DNA from: Campylobacter sp.
Lineage (GTDB): Bacteria; Campylobacterota; Campylobacteria; Campylobacterales; Campylobacteraceae
Length of the DNA stretch: 64,000 bases
NCBI RefSeq assembly: GCF_019423325.1
Contig: NZ_JAHZBQ010000002.1
Coordinates: forward strand, 186,001-250,000
Direction of reading: 5' to 3'
This document shows, piece by piece, positions 17,148 through 26,064 of this stretch; position 1 is the first letter of the stretch, and every line of letters starts with the position of its first letter. The notes under the pieces are model-generated. The model worked only from the letters and a program-made list of their open reading frames with translations. It was not told the origin of the DNA and searched no databases. The translations under genes and the position numbers were made by a program.

Positions 17148-17948
17148 TTGAACTACGAAGAATTTTACGACGCCGTCTGCGAAATGGCGAAAAAATTTGA
17201 AGCGAGCGGGGCTGCGAACAAGGAGCTGGACGCATATCTACTCGCGCTTTTGAGGCTGCTTGAGGCGCGCGGCAGCGAACCCTTTAGCGCAAAGCTGATG
17301 CTTGAAATTCTAAGCGCGGCGTTTGAGAGCGAGAGGGCGGAGCCCAGTGAGACGTGGCTTGAGATAGAGCGAGCGCCCGAGCTTGCGGACTTCTGCAAAG
17401 ATGGGCCTGCGGGCGGCGATACGTTTCGTTCGGCGGAAGAACCAAAAACCGCTGCAGATATAATGCGCTGCCTACCGGAGGGCTTTGAGATAAAATTTGA
17501 CGAAAGCAGATCCGCAAATTTTAAAACTGTGCTAAGCGAGGCAAAATTTATGAACGGCAAGAGCAAGACGCAAGAGCAAAATTCTATCGCCGCAAGCTGC
17601 AGCCTCTCCGCAAAAGCAGCGCAAGGCGGGTCCTTGGAACCGAAGACGAACGAGCCCCTGAAATTCGAGACCGCAGATAAGCACGGCGAGCTTGCGTATT
17701 CCGCGGAGGTTATAAAATTTCAGCTAGCGGAGCTTAGCAGGATGCGCGCTAGCGGACAGCTTGCGGACGAGAGCAAGTTTTTCGGCATCGTCTCGTCAGG
17801 CGGGCATGGCTGGTATAATTTCGATCCGTTCTCGCTGATAGAGTGCGGAGCGCGCGGCCTGATGGATCACGCGGGCGAGGACGCGCCCCTGCGCGGCGGC
17901 TGGGAAATGCTCGGCGAACTGCTCGAAGTGGGACGTACGTACGAGTAG
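17148..17948 (+). CDS. Unknown protein with conserved-looking C-terminal region
   Basis: 266 aa. An AAAGGAG ribosome site precedes the ATG. The first 60 residues are helical and acidic; residues about 125-185 are a low-complexity Ser/Asn/Ala/Lys segment like the insertions seen in other proteins of this window. The end, SSGGHGWYNFDPFSLIECGARGLMDHAG and so on, looks folded and may be the true domain. No family recognised. Together with 16534-17013 it interrupts the murE-ispA order known from C. jejuni. Confidence 0.55.
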   Translation: MNYEEFYDAVCEMAKKFEASGAANKELDAYLLALLRLLEARGSEPFSAKLMLEILSAAFESERAEPSETWLEIERAPELADFCKDGPAGGDTFRSAEEPKTAADIMRCLPEGFEIKFDESRSANFKTVLSEAKFMNGKSKTQEQNSIAASCSLSAKAAQGGSLEPKTNEPLKFETADKHGELAYSAEVIKFQLAELSRMRASGQLADESKFFGIVSSGGHGWYNFDPFSLIECGARGLMDHAGEDAPLRGGWEMLGELLEVGRTYE

Positions 17949-18355
17949 GCGGCGAATTTTGCGGCTAAATTCCAAAATCCGCAGCGCAAATTTAATGAGA
18001 TCGCTTTGCCTCTCATAGATTGTGAGCGAAATTAAATTGCTCGCTTATCGTGCATGCGCCGCTTCGGCAGGGCTCGGTCAATTTCTGCGGTTTGAAATTT
18101 TAAATTTTACGTCTCGCGTCCGCCGTAAAATTTGAGAGTACGCTTAAAATTTCAGATCGCTCCGAGCATGAAATTTGACGATTTTAAAATCATAATTTCG
18201 ACCCTATTTCGCTTAAAAAATTGATATAAAATTTCGAATTCTAGCCATTTTCGTGCAAAATTTCTCGCGCGTTTGCACGCTCTTTTTAAAAACGGATTTA
18301 AATTTAACGCCTCTGCTAAAATTTCTACGGCAAGCCAAATTTACCGCTCCGTCCG
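17949..18355. other. Intergenic, AT-rich
   Basis: 407 bases with many AAATTT runs and no gene I can support. It separates the unknown gene from the 3' end of the DUF4259-like relic on the other strand. Confidence 0.5.
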
Positions 18356-18720
18356 CTACTTAAAATGCTCCTTCAACTCCGAGATTTGTCGCTTAACTTC
18401 GTCTATTATCTGCGGCGAGTTTTGCCAAATTTCAAGAAAAGTCCATGAACCATCAGGTGGATAGATCATATTTTCTAGGATCGTAATAACCCGCTGAATG
18501 GTCGGTCACAGTCTATCCAAAAAACTCTGCGGGCAGGCATAGGGTGAGCCAAAGCAGGCAAAACGTGCGCGGCAGCCCTGATTTCATCGTAGTTTTCATT
18601 TTTCGGATCGAAATTCGCCGCCGTGCTTTGCAGCAGATCAAAATTTTTGCTCTTCCAAAACTTCGTGAACCAATCCGCCGCCTCGTCGTTTTCGTACGCC
18701 TTGTAGCCCCAGTCGCCCAT
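18356..18720 (-). pseudogene. DUF4259-like protein, frameshifted
   Basis: It starts at 18720 with MGDWGYKAYENDEAADWFTKF, the typical opening of DUF4259 proteins, and follows AAAGGAG. The frame is disturbed after HVLPALAHPMPA (near 18540). The C-terminal part resumes in another frame as ILENMIYPPDGSWTFLEIW...SELKEHFK, ending at 18356, with an in-frame stop between the pieces. At least two lesions are needed, so this is a real pseudogene. The family is common among orphan immunity-like genes. Confidence 0.7.
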
Positions 18721-18925
18721 TTTTAGCTCCTTTTAAAATAAATTTCATCGCCGAGCTTTGACGGCGTTTCTTGTTTAAATTTTACCCGCCCAAGCTAAAT
18801 TTTAAGCACTTTTTGACTGCGCGTGCTCGCCGCAAAATCAAAGCCGAGCACAAAACTCGCGCGCCAAGTCAAACGCTAAATTTAGCTTAAATTTGCTAAA
18901 ATAGCCAAAATTTAAAGGATTTTTG

Positions 18926-19255
18926 ATGTTCGAAGGAATGGATTTTTCGAAAATGGGGCAGATGCTCGATCAGATGCAGGCCAAGGCTAAGCAGATCGAG
19001 GAGGAGAATGCGCGTAAGGAATTTACCGTAAAATCTGGCGCGGGCATGGTCGCCATCAGACTAAACGGCGCGGGCGAGGTGCTTGATCTGAGTATCGACG
19101 ACAGCCTTTTTAGCGACAAAGAGAGCTTGCAGATCCTGCTGATCTCGGCGATCAATGACGCGATAAAACTCGTCGAAAACGAAAAGAAAGGCGCCGCAGC
19201 GTCCATGCTAGGAGGGTTCGGCGGATTAGGTAATCTGCTTGGCAATAAGGGCTAA
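18926..19255 (+). CDS. YbaB/EbfC family nucleoid-associated protein
   Basis: 109 aa: MFEGMDFSKMGQMLDQMQAKAKQIEEE, a coiled N-terminal helix, then the FTVKSGAGMVAIRLNGAGEVLDLSID beta core and a Gly-rich tail. The family forms tweezer-like dimers that bind DNA. A TTG three bases upstream could also start, but ATG 18926 is better placed after AAAGGA (18914-18919). In C. jejuni a PDZ-domain gene sits between this gene and ispA; here that place is non-coding. Confidence 0.92.
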   Translation: MFEGMDFSKMGQMLDQMQAKAKQIEEENARKEFTVKSGAGMVAIRLNGAGEVLDLSIDDSLFSDKESLQILLISAINDAIKLVENEKKGAAASMLGGFGGLGNLLGNKG

Positions 19256-19849
19256 GCGTAGTTCAAAAATGGTGAAAATAGGCTTTTTTATATAGAATGG
19301 CTGCTTTACTTAGCGAGTAGTTTGGATTTTACGAGGCGGGCGGTTTCGGTGACAGTATAAATAAAGCCTAATTTTATGGAGAGGCGAATTAAATTTAGAT
19401 TTTTGTGGCGGTACGGTTTACATAAAGCACGGCTCGCTTGATTTGACGCGAGGTTATTAAATTTTAACCTTAGCAAATCGGTCAAATTTAACGGGTGGCG
19501 TGAGGGCAAATTCTAAAATTTCGGCAGGCTGCTACACTGCGGCGCAAAGTAAAATTTAGCTAGCGCAGCTTAAATACAAAGCAAGGCGAGCCGTTGTGCG
19601 GTATCCGCGAATAAATGAGGCTAAGATGCGGCTCAAAAAAGCGGAGCATCCTTCGCCTCGCGCACTGCGTAAAGCTAGGGAAATTAAAATTTAAAATTTT
19701 AAGCGGCATGATTGCTTATACGCGACGTACAAACGTCTCGCGACGGCAAAGCCCGAGCGGTGCTACGAAAAGGTATACGTAAGGTGCGAATTTTGCATTC
19801 GTCAAGGGCGCGCCCAAGCAGAGCAAATCAAAACCGCAAGGTAGGATCG
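19256..19849. other. Intergenic; expected PDZ gene absent
   Basis: 594 bases. In C. jejuni (from memory) a PDZ-domain gene occupies this place. I see no PDZ-like frame here on either strand. The ORF at 19306-19509 on the minus strand lacks a ribosome site and looks accidental. Confidence 0.5.
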
Positions 19850-20701
19850 ATGGATATTTTAGAAAAATTTAAAGACTACTTGAAGCGCAACGAGCTGAAG
19901 GCGTCCAGCTTTCATCCGTACTTTGAGGAGGCGCTCAATTACATGCTGCAGGCGGGCGGTAAGCACTTTCGCGCACAGCTGCTACTAGGCGTCGTCTCGG
20001 CGGTGGATGAGCGGCGCTTTGAGGGCGCGCTGGCGATCGCGATGGCGCTTGAGATGATCCACACCTACTCACTCATACACGACGATCTGCCCGCAATGGA
20101 CGATGCGGATCTGCGCCGCGGGCAGCCGAGCCTGCATAAAAAATACGACGAAGTCACGGCGATTTTGGTGGGCGATGCGCTAAATACCGACGCGTTTTTA
20201 ATCGCCGCAAGCGCAAACCTAAGCGACGAGATCAAGATAAAATGTATTAAAACTCTAGCACGAAACGCAGGCAGTAGCGGCATGGTGCTCGGTCAGGCGA
20301 TCGATTGTCATTTTGAAAACAGCCCTCTAAAGCAAAACGAGCTTGAGTTTTTGCATCTACACAAAACGGGCGCGCTCATCGCAGCGGCATTTGAGCTAGG
20401 TGCCATAATCGGCGGGCTAAAGGACGAGCTCGCGCATGAGCTTTATAAGATCGGGCTGAAGCTAGGGCTTATATTTCAGATCGAGGATGACATCATCGAC
20501 GCCACGGGCGACGAGATAAGCGCGGGCAAGCCCGTAGGAGCGGACGGTGCGAAAAATTCCTTCGTAAATTTACTCGGACTTGCGGGCGCTAGAAGCTACA
20601 AGCAGCGCCTAATAGACGAGGTAAGCGGCGCGATGAGCGGCTATGATGCGAACCTGCGCGATTTGGTTTTAAATTTGATAGAAAAATACCTGAAAGGATG
20701 A
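19850..20701 (+). CDS. ispA: Polyprenyl synthetase (farnesyl/geranyl diphosphate synthase)
   Basis: 283 aa from ATG 19850, preceded by AAGGTAGGA; the longer upstream frame lacks a ribosome site and family similarity. The first Asp-rich motif DDLPAMDD (78-85) has the bacterial four-residue spacing; the second is EDDIID (about 213). The enzyme condenses IPP with DMAPP/GPP in the cytosol for quinones and undecaprenyl phosphate. It ends three bases before the tkt start. Confidence 0.95.
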   Translation: MDILEKFKDYLKRNELKASSFHPYFEEALNYMLQAGGKHFRAQLLLGVVSAVDERRFEGALAIAMALEMIHTYSLIHDDLPAMDDADLRRGQPSLHKKYDEVTAILVGDALNTDAFLIAASANLSDEIKIKCIKTLARNAGSSGMVLGQAIDCHFENSPLKQNELEFLHLHKTGALIAAAFELGAIIGGLKDELAHELYKIGLKLGLIFQIEDDIIDATGDEISAGKPVGADGAKNSFVNLLGLAGARSYKQRLIDEVSGAMSGYDANLRDLVLNLIEKYLKG

Positions 20702-20704
20702 AAA

Positions 20705-22633
20705 ATGTCGAGCGAGCAGCTAAGTAAAATTTCAAACACGATCAAATTTCTAAGCGCGGATATGATCCAAAGCGCCAACTCAGGCCATCCCGGCACGCCG
20801 ATGGGGCTAAGCGACGCAATGAGCGTCTTTATGAGCAAGGTCCGCCACAATCCCAAAAATCCCGCGTGGCTGAACCGCGACCGCGTCGTATTCTCGGGCG
20901 GGCACGCAAGCGCGCTCGTGTATAGCTACCTCTATCTTAGCGGATATGATTTGAGCATGGACGATCTGAAAAGCTTCAGACGCCTGCACTCCAAAACCCC
21001 GGGCCACCCGGAGATCACCACTCCCGGCGTCGAGATCGCTACCGGACCGCTCGGTCAGGGCGTCGCAAACGCAGTCGGATTTGCGATGGCCGCAAAATAC
21101 GCCGCGCATCTGCTCAACGAGGAAGGAAACGAGATTATCGATCACCGCGTCTATTGCTTCTGCGGCGACGGCGATCTGCAGGAGGGTATCAGTTACGAAG
21201 CGTGCGCGCTTGCGGGCAGACACAACCTCGATAATCTCACGATAATCTATGATTCTAACGGCATCACGATCGACGGCAGCACCGATATCGCGTGGTTTGA
21301 GGATGTGAAAGTGCGATTTGAAGCGCAGGGCTTTGAGGTCGCGCGCATCGACGGACATAATTTCGATCAGATAGAATTTGTCCTTGACGAGGTCAAAAAC
21401 AAAACAAAACCCTACCTCATCATCGCAAACACCACGATCGGCAAGGGCGCGCTCGAGCTTGAGGGCACGGCCAAAACGCACGGCGCGCCGCTTGGAGAGG
21501 AGCTGCTTGCGCGCGCTAAGCAAAGCCTGGGCTTTGATCCCGCCCAAAGCTTCGTCGTAAGCGAGGACGTACTTTTTGAAACGCGCGCCGCGGTTGAGAA
21601 AGGCGATTTGGAGGAGCGGCTTTGGAAGGAGAAGCTTGCGAAGCTAAGCGATGAAAAAAGAGCACTTCTAAACGAGCTTTTAAATCCCGATTTTAGCAAG
21701 ATAGAATTCCCTGATTTTAGCGGGCTTAAAGTCGCCACCCGCGATAGCAACGGCAAAATTTTAAACGCCATTGCAAACGCGTTGCCCGGCTTTTTGGGCG
21801 GAAGCGCCGATTTGGCGGCATCGAATAAGACCGAGCTAAAAGGCGGCGGCGACTTTCCGTGCGGCAAAAATTTACACTTCGGCATCCGCGAGCACGCGAT
21901 GGCAGCGATCGGCAACGCCTTTGCGAGATACGGGCTTTTCATCCCGTTTAGCGCGACGTTTTTTATCTTTAGCGACTATCTCAAGACGGGCGCTAGACTT
22001 GCGGCGCTGATGGGCTTGCGCCACTATTTCGTCTTCACGCACGACAGCATCGGCGTGGGTGAGGATGGACCTACGCACGAGCCTATCGAGCAGCTTAGCA
22101 CCTTCCGCGCGATGCCAGACTTCTACACCTTCCGCCCCGCAGACGGCAACGAAAACGTAAAATGCTGGCGCACGGCGCTTGCTCTGAATGCGCCCGCGGC
22201 GTTCGTCTGCTCGCGCCAAGGGCTTGAGCCGCTACCTAAGGCGGTTTTAGGCGACGTGCAAAACGGCGCGTATCTGCTAAGGCAAAGCAAAGAAGCGCAA
22301 ATCACGCTCATCGCAAGCGGCAGTGAGGTCTCGCTCTGCCTAAAGGCCGCGGCGATCCTGCAAGAGCAAGGCATCGGTGCAAACGTCGTCAGCGCGCCGT
22401 GCTTCGAGCTTTTGTGTGAGCAGGACGCAGATTATCTGGCGCAAATCCTAGAGCCGCAAACTAAAATTTTAGCCGTCGAAGCGGCAAGCGCGCTTGAGTG
22501 GTATAAATTTGCAGACGCGGTACACGGCATGCAAAGCTTCGGCGAAAGCGGCAACGCGAGTGAGTTGTTTAAGCTTTTCGGCTTCACCGACGTCGCGATC
22601 GCAAAAGAAGCAAGGGAGCTTTTAGAGCAGTAA
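20705..22633 (+). CDS. tkt: Transketolase
   Basis: 642 aa, full length. The ThDP motif GDGDLQEGISYEACALAGRH (about 156-175) ends with N of DNLTIIYDSN. GIREHAMAAIGNA and THDSIGVGEDGPTHEP belong to the Pyr domain, and the C-terminal domain is complete. It interconverts sugar phosphates in the non-oxidative pentose phosphate pathway. It follows ispA after three bases, which matches the C. jejuni order. Confidence 0.97.
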   Translation: MSSEQLSKISNTIKFLSADMIQSANSGHPGTPMGLSDAMSVFMSKVRHNPKNPAWLNRDRVVFSGGHASALVYSYLYLSGYDLSMDDLKSFRRLHSKTPGHPEITTPGVEIATGPLGQGVANAVGFAMAAKYAAHLLNEEGNEIIDHRVYCFCGDGDLQEGISYEACALAGRHNLDNLTIIYDSNGITIDGSTDIAWFEDVKVRFEAQGFEVARIDGHNFDQIEFVLDEVKNKTKPYLIIANTTIGKGALELEGTAKTHGAPLGEELLARAKQSLGFDPAQSFVVSEDVLFETRAAVEKGDLEERLWKEKLAKLSDEKRALLNELLNPDFSKIEFPDFSGLKVATRDSNGKILNAIANALPGFLGGSADLAASNKTELKGGGDFPCGKNLHFGIREHAMAAIGNAFARYGLFIPFSATFFIFSDYLKTGARLAALMGLRHYFVFTHDSIGVGEDGPTHEPIEQLSTFRAMPDFYTFRPADGNENVKCWRTALALNAPAAFVCSRQGLEPLPKAVLGDVQNGAYLLRQSKEAQITLIASGSEVSLCLKAAAILQEQGIGANVVSAPCFELLCEQDADYLAQILEPQTKILAVEAASALEWYKFADAVHGMQSFGESGNASELFKLFGFTDVAIAKEARELLEQ

Positions 22634-22648
22634 CGGCAAAGGCAAAAT

Positions 22649-23071
22649 TTGAGCGAAAAAATCAAAATTTCGTATTTAGACGGATTTAAAATTTACGGAT
22701 TAAAAGCCCGCACGAAAAATGCGGACGAGCTAGGCGGGAGCGGTAAAATTCCCGCGCTGTGGGCGAAATTTATGAAAGAGTGCTATGACGGGCAGAGCGA
22801 GATTTACGGCGTCTATTACGATTACGAAAACGGCACCGATGGGCTTTACAATATCTTTATCGGCACCAAAGCGCCCCGCGGCGGCGAAGCCTTGGAGATC
22901 AAAAGCGGCAAATACGCCGTTTTTAGCTTCCCAAATGAGCCGCAAAACGTAGCAAAGTTTTGGAGCAAAATTTGGAGCTTTTTTGAGGCGGGCGAACTAA
23001 AAAGAGCATTTGGAACGGATTTTGAGTTTTACGGCGGAGACGAGATCAAAATTTTTATCTCGATTTTGTAG
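22649..23071 (+). CDS. GyrI-like small-molecule-binding domain protein
   Basis: 140 aa beginning at TTG 22649 with AAAGG six bases upstream. The pattern FKIYGLKARTKNADE...IPALWAKF...YGVYYDYENGTDGLYNIFIG...GKYAVFSF is that of the stand-alone AraC effector-binding/GyrI domain. Such proteins bind small hydrophobic cations or act on gyrase. No DNA-binding domain is attached. Cotranscription with tkt is likely (15-base gap). Ligand unknown. Confidence 0.85.
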   Translation: MSEKIKISYLDGFKIYGLKARTKNADELGGSGKIPALWAKFMKECYDGQSEIYGVYYDYENGTDGLYNIFIGTKAPRGGEALEIKSGKYAVFSFPNEPQNVAKFWSKIWSFFEAGELKRAFGTDFEFYGGDEIKIFISIL

Positions 23072-23326
23072 GGCGGCACATGAAATTTATAAACGGCGAG
23101 TGATTTTTCGCCGCCGCGACGATGAGCTTTTGCGTAAAATTTCATCCATAAAGCGGTAAAATTCCGTGCCCAGAACTACGCGCGCGAAAGCAAATTTTAT
23201 GCCGAAAGCGCGCCGTACCTTAAGCCATAGATTTAAAACGAAATCTAAATTTGTGCCGTTAAATTTCAACCCCCACCCGTAAAATCAGGCGAAATTTCAC
23301 GCGGAATTTCATTTTTAAATCTGTTA

Positions 23327-23346
23327 TTAAGCCATTTTTGGCTTAA
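23327..23346. terminator. Hairpin just upstream of tRNA-Ser
   Basis: TTAAGCCA (23327-23334), loop TTTT, TGGCTTAA (23339-23346): a perfect 8-bp stem, symmetric enough to act on both strands. It ends 15 bases before the tRNA. It could terminate the tkt transcript, or overlap the tRNA promoter. Confidence 0.45.
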
Positions 23347-23361
23347 ATTACATTTTCATTC

Positions 23362-23449
23362 GGGTAGATGTCCGAGCGGTCGAAGGAGCGCGCCTCGAAA
23401 GCGCGTAAGGCGTCAGCCTTCTAGGGTTCGAATCCCTATCTACCCGCCA
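23362..23449 (+). tRNA. tRNA-Ser (anticodon CGA)
   Basis: 88 bases with a complete cloverleaf: acceptor GGGTAGA/TCTACCC, G73 discriminator, encoded CCA at 23447-23449, long class II variable arm (TAAGGCGTCAGCCTTC), T-loop GGTTCGAATCC. The anticodon loop CT-CGA-AA reads UCG serine codons. No integrase or duplicated 3' end nearby, so no sign of use as an attachment site. Confidence 0.96.
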
Positions 23450-23483
23450 TTCATTCAAATTTCACCCAATACTTTGGAGTTAA

Positions 23484-24032
23484 ATGAGCAACAAACTCCT
23501 TTCGATGAGCCTGCAGGAGCTGTGGCGGCTCTTTCCGATACGTCTCGTGCCGCACGATCCGCGCTGGGGCGAATACTTTAGGCGGGAGCGCAAAATTTTG
23601 CGCGGGCTGCTGCGAGATTGCGGTAAGATCAAGATCCACCATATCGGCAGTACCGCAGTAAGCGGGATCTGGGCGAAGCCGATCGTAGATATTTTGATCG
23701 AGTGCTCGGATATCGCCGCCGCCAAACAGCGCCTGATAGACGCGGGCTATCTGCTAATGAGCGAAAAGGGGAGCCGCTACAGCCTAAATAAGGGCTATAC
23801 CGAAGCTGGATTTGCCGAGCGCGTTTTTCACGTGCATCTGCGAAATTTCGGCGATGCGGACGAGATATTTTTTAGAGATTTTTTGCGAGCGAATGCGGAT
23901 ATCGCTGGGCGGTACGAGGCGCTTAAATTAGAGCTTTGCAAGCGATTCGAGTTCGACCGCGACGCCTACACTGCGGCAAAAAGCGAATTTGTGCTTAAGC
24001 TTACGCGCATCGCTAAAGAAAACTCGAAATAG
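23484..24032 (+). CDS. GrpB family protein (UPF0157, nucleotidyltransferase fold)
   Basis: 182 aa: VPHDPRWGEYFRRERKIL (about 22-39), KIHHIGSTAVSGIWAKPIVDILI (about 50-72) with the GS..D.D-type motif of the pol-beta superfamily, and HVHLRNFGD...FFRDFLR. Family members are often annotated as linked to CoaE; function uncertain. Lies 34 bases after tRNA-Ser. Confidence 0.9.
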   Translation: MSNKLLSMSLQELWRLFPIRLVPHDPRWGEYFRRERKILRGLLRDCGKIKIHHIGSTAVSGIWAKPIVDILIECSDIAAAKQRLIDAGYLLMSEKGSRYSLNKGYTEAGFAERVFHVHLRNFGDADEIFFRDFLRANADIAGRYEALKLELCKRFEFDRDAYTAAKSEFVLKLTRIAKENSK

Positions 24033-24442
24033 CCGCGTAAATTTGATCCTCTGCGTAGAAGCTCGCTCGCCAAGAGCGATAAAAAATGGCTAAATTTTAT
24101 AAACAAAAACTGATAGATAGTGCCGCACATTGCAGATTAGTTTTCATAAAATTTTGACCGTAATTTCAAATCTAAAAGGCGGCCGCCTAGTTATCGTAGA
24201 TAAAATTTACAAATCCAGCTAGCAGCGAAGTCGCTCATAAAATACCGTATAACCGTATCGCACCAAAGCCAAAGCTCATCCCCACGCTTCGGTACAAGTT
24301 TAAATTTAGAACTTATGCGCCGTAAATTTTAAATATCCCGCCAAAACATCGGCTTATAAACTCGCTAAATTTAAAGCTACAAAAATTTTAAAATTCCTTG
24401 CCGCTAGCTAGCCAAGCGAATTCTACACCGAGCGCTTAAAAT
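24033..24442. other. Intergenic between convergent genes
   Basis: 410 bases, AT-rich, with no gene or clear terminator that I can support. Confidence 0.45.
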
Positions 24443-25528
24443 TTAATGATCGCTCTTTAGCCCCGCGCCGCAAAGCGGGATGATGCTATCTCCTTGCAGA
24501 TCATGGCTTTCTTTGTAGCGCAGATACGCCGCGTAGGTAGCCGCAGTCGTATGCTCGACGTAAAATCCGCCGCGCGCAAGAGCCGCTCTGGCAGGCAGTA
24601 TGTCGCTCTCGCTTGCCAAGATCACCTCGCGCTCGCCCGCGTAGCTAGAGCCAAGAATTTCGCCCGCACGCATCGGTCTTGCAATCGCGATGCCCTCCGC
24701 TAGCGTCGGCTGCGGCTCTATCTCGCGCGCCGCACCTTTGGCGTTAAAAAGCGGAGCGCAACGCTCGCCCTGAACGATAAAAATTTTTGGCAGCGCCTCG
24801 ATAAGACCGCCCTCATATAGCTCGCCTAACGCCGCTTGAGCACCCAGCAGCAGCGTGCCGTTGCCCACGGGGATGAAGATATTGCGCGGCATCCTGCCCA
24901 GCTGCTCGTAGATCTCATAAATGTAACTCTTCGTGCCCTCGTAAAAGATCGGATTATAAACGTGGTTGGCATAATAGATCTGTTCATCCGCGGCCTTTTT
25001 GCGGCACGCGTCCGCCGTCTCGTCGCGGCTACCGTCAAAGACCGTGACGTGCGCGCCGTGGCTTTTGATCATATCGATCTTTTTAGGCGACGTGCCCTTC
25101 GGGACGTAAATTTCGCACTCGATGCCCGCGCGAGCGCAGTACGCCGCCACGGCGTTGCCCGCGTTGCCGCTGGAGTCTTGTAGTACCTTTTTCACGCCGA
25201 TATTTTTGGCGTGCAGCACCAAAACCGCCGCGCCGCGGTCTTTGAACGAAAGCGTAGGCATCGCGTAGTCGAGCTTGAGATAGAGATTTTCGCCGAATTT
25301 TACGCTCGCCGTAAGCCCCTCGCCCATAGAGATTTCTTTAAATTTAGCGGTATCGATGCCCATAAACCTGCGGTATCTAAAGATGCTAAACTCGCTTTGA
25401 TCTACGAGCGCGGGGTTAAATTTAGGCGCGTCGGAGTTTAGTTTATACAACCCGCCGCAGTCGCATTTATAGCTCAAAGTATCGATGAACGCGTGCTTGC
25501 CGCAGCCCGTGCAGATGAAATCGCTCAT
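24443..25528 (-). CDS. Threonine-synthase-like PLP enzyme (fold type II) with N-terminal zinc ribbon
   Basis: 361 aa. Cys6, Cys9, Cys22 and Cys24 form a rubredoxin-like zinc ribbon. The PLP lysine is Lys96 in PTLSFKDRGA; SSGNAGNA (about 120-126) and VGNGTLLLG bind cofactor phosphate. This is the architecture of zinc-ribbon threonine synthases and of related dehydratases and ammonia-lyases. It is the second gene after ridA (eight bases), under a divergent YheO-type regulator, which suggests amino-acid catabolism producing enamine/imine intermediates rather than threonine synthesis. Reaction not certain. Confidence 0.8.
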   Translation of the reverse strand: MSDFICTGCGKHAFIDTLSYKCDCGGLYKLNSDAPKFNPALVDQSEFSIFRYRRFMGIDTAKFKEISMGEGLTASVKFGENLYLKLDYAMPTLSFKDRGAAVLVLHAKNIGVKKVLQDSSGNAGNAVAAYCARAGIECEIYVPKGTSPKKIDMIKSHGAHVTVFDGSRDETADACRKKAADEQIYYANHVYNPIFYEGTKSYIYEIYEQLGRMPRNIFIPVGNGTLLLGAQAALGELYEGGLIEALPKIFIVQGERCAPLFNAKGAAREIEPQPTLAEGIAIARPMRAGEILGSSYAGEREVILASESDILPARAALARGGFYVEHTTAATYAAYLRYKESHDLQGDSIIPLCGAGLKSDH

Positions 25529-25536
25529 TTTCGCTC

Positions 25537-25923
25537 CTATTTTTTCTCTTTTATTTTTGCGACGGCCTCGATCTCTACGAGACAGCCGAAGTGTAAAGCC
25601 GTAGTCGGCACCACGACGCGAGCAGGCTTGTGCGCGCCGAAAAATAGCGCGTACTGCTCGTCGATCACGTCCCAGTTCGCGACGTCAGGCGTATAGACGC
25701 GGCACATCCGCACGTCGCTTTTATCCGCGCCCGCGGCGGCGAGCACTGTCGCGACGTTGCTTAAAGCCTGCGCTGTCTGCGCAGCAAGACCCTCCGGAAT
25801 GGCTCCCGTGCGCGGATCCGCGCTTAGCTGCCCCGAGACGTAAAGCGTGCCGTCGTCATCTAGGATGCCCGGCGCATAATGCGCCTTTTTCGGCGCGAAG
25901 CCGCTTGGGTAAATTTCTTTCAT
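25537..25923 (-). CDS. RidA family enamine/imine deaminase
   Basis: 128 aa: MKEIYPSGFAPKKAHYAPGI start, LYVSGQLSADPRTGAIPEG, and RVYTPD...KPARVVVPTTALHFGCLVEIEAVA. RidA hydrolyses reactive enamines and imines released by PLP enzymes. In many members an arginine near residue 105 binds the carboxylate; here it is the R of KPARVVV. AAAGGAG lies just before the ATG. First gene of a two-gene operon with the PLP enzyme. Confidence 0.92.
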   Translation of the reverse strand: MKEIYPSGFAPKKAHYAPGILDDDGTLYVSGQLSADPRTGAIPEGLAAQTAQALSNVATVLAAAGADKSDVRMCRVYTPDVANWDVIDEQYALFFGAHKPARVVVPTTALHFGCLVEIEAVAKIKEKK

Positions 25924-25937
25924 TTAAGCTCCTTTGC

Positions 25938-25953
25938 ATATAAAATTTTATAT
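25938..25953. promoter_or_regulatory. 16-bp perfect palindrome between ridA and its divergent regulator
   Basis: ATATAAAATTTTATAT reads the same on both strands and lies 15 bases upstream of the ridA start, overlapping a TATAAT (25951-25956, + strand) and a TATAAA (- strand). It is a plausible operator for the divergent YheO-type regulator. AT-only palindromes are not rare in this AT-rich spacer DNA, so confidence is limited. Confidence 0.45.
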
Positions 25954-26064
25954 AATGTTACTCTAAATTTATTAAAGATATATAAATATTTCTATAAATT
26001 TGCAAAATTTTAAAATTTAATCTAAATTTATAGATTTTTTTATATGAAATTTAAGGAGCCCGAA

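Noticed and set aside
19306..19509. 67-aa minus-strand ORF between ybaB and ispA
   Set aside because: Considered as a remnant of the PDZ gene known in C. jejuni, but on the wrong strand and without any similarity.
23362..23449. tRNA-Ser as an integration site
   Set aside because: No integrase and no duplicated 3' tRNA end was found downstream.
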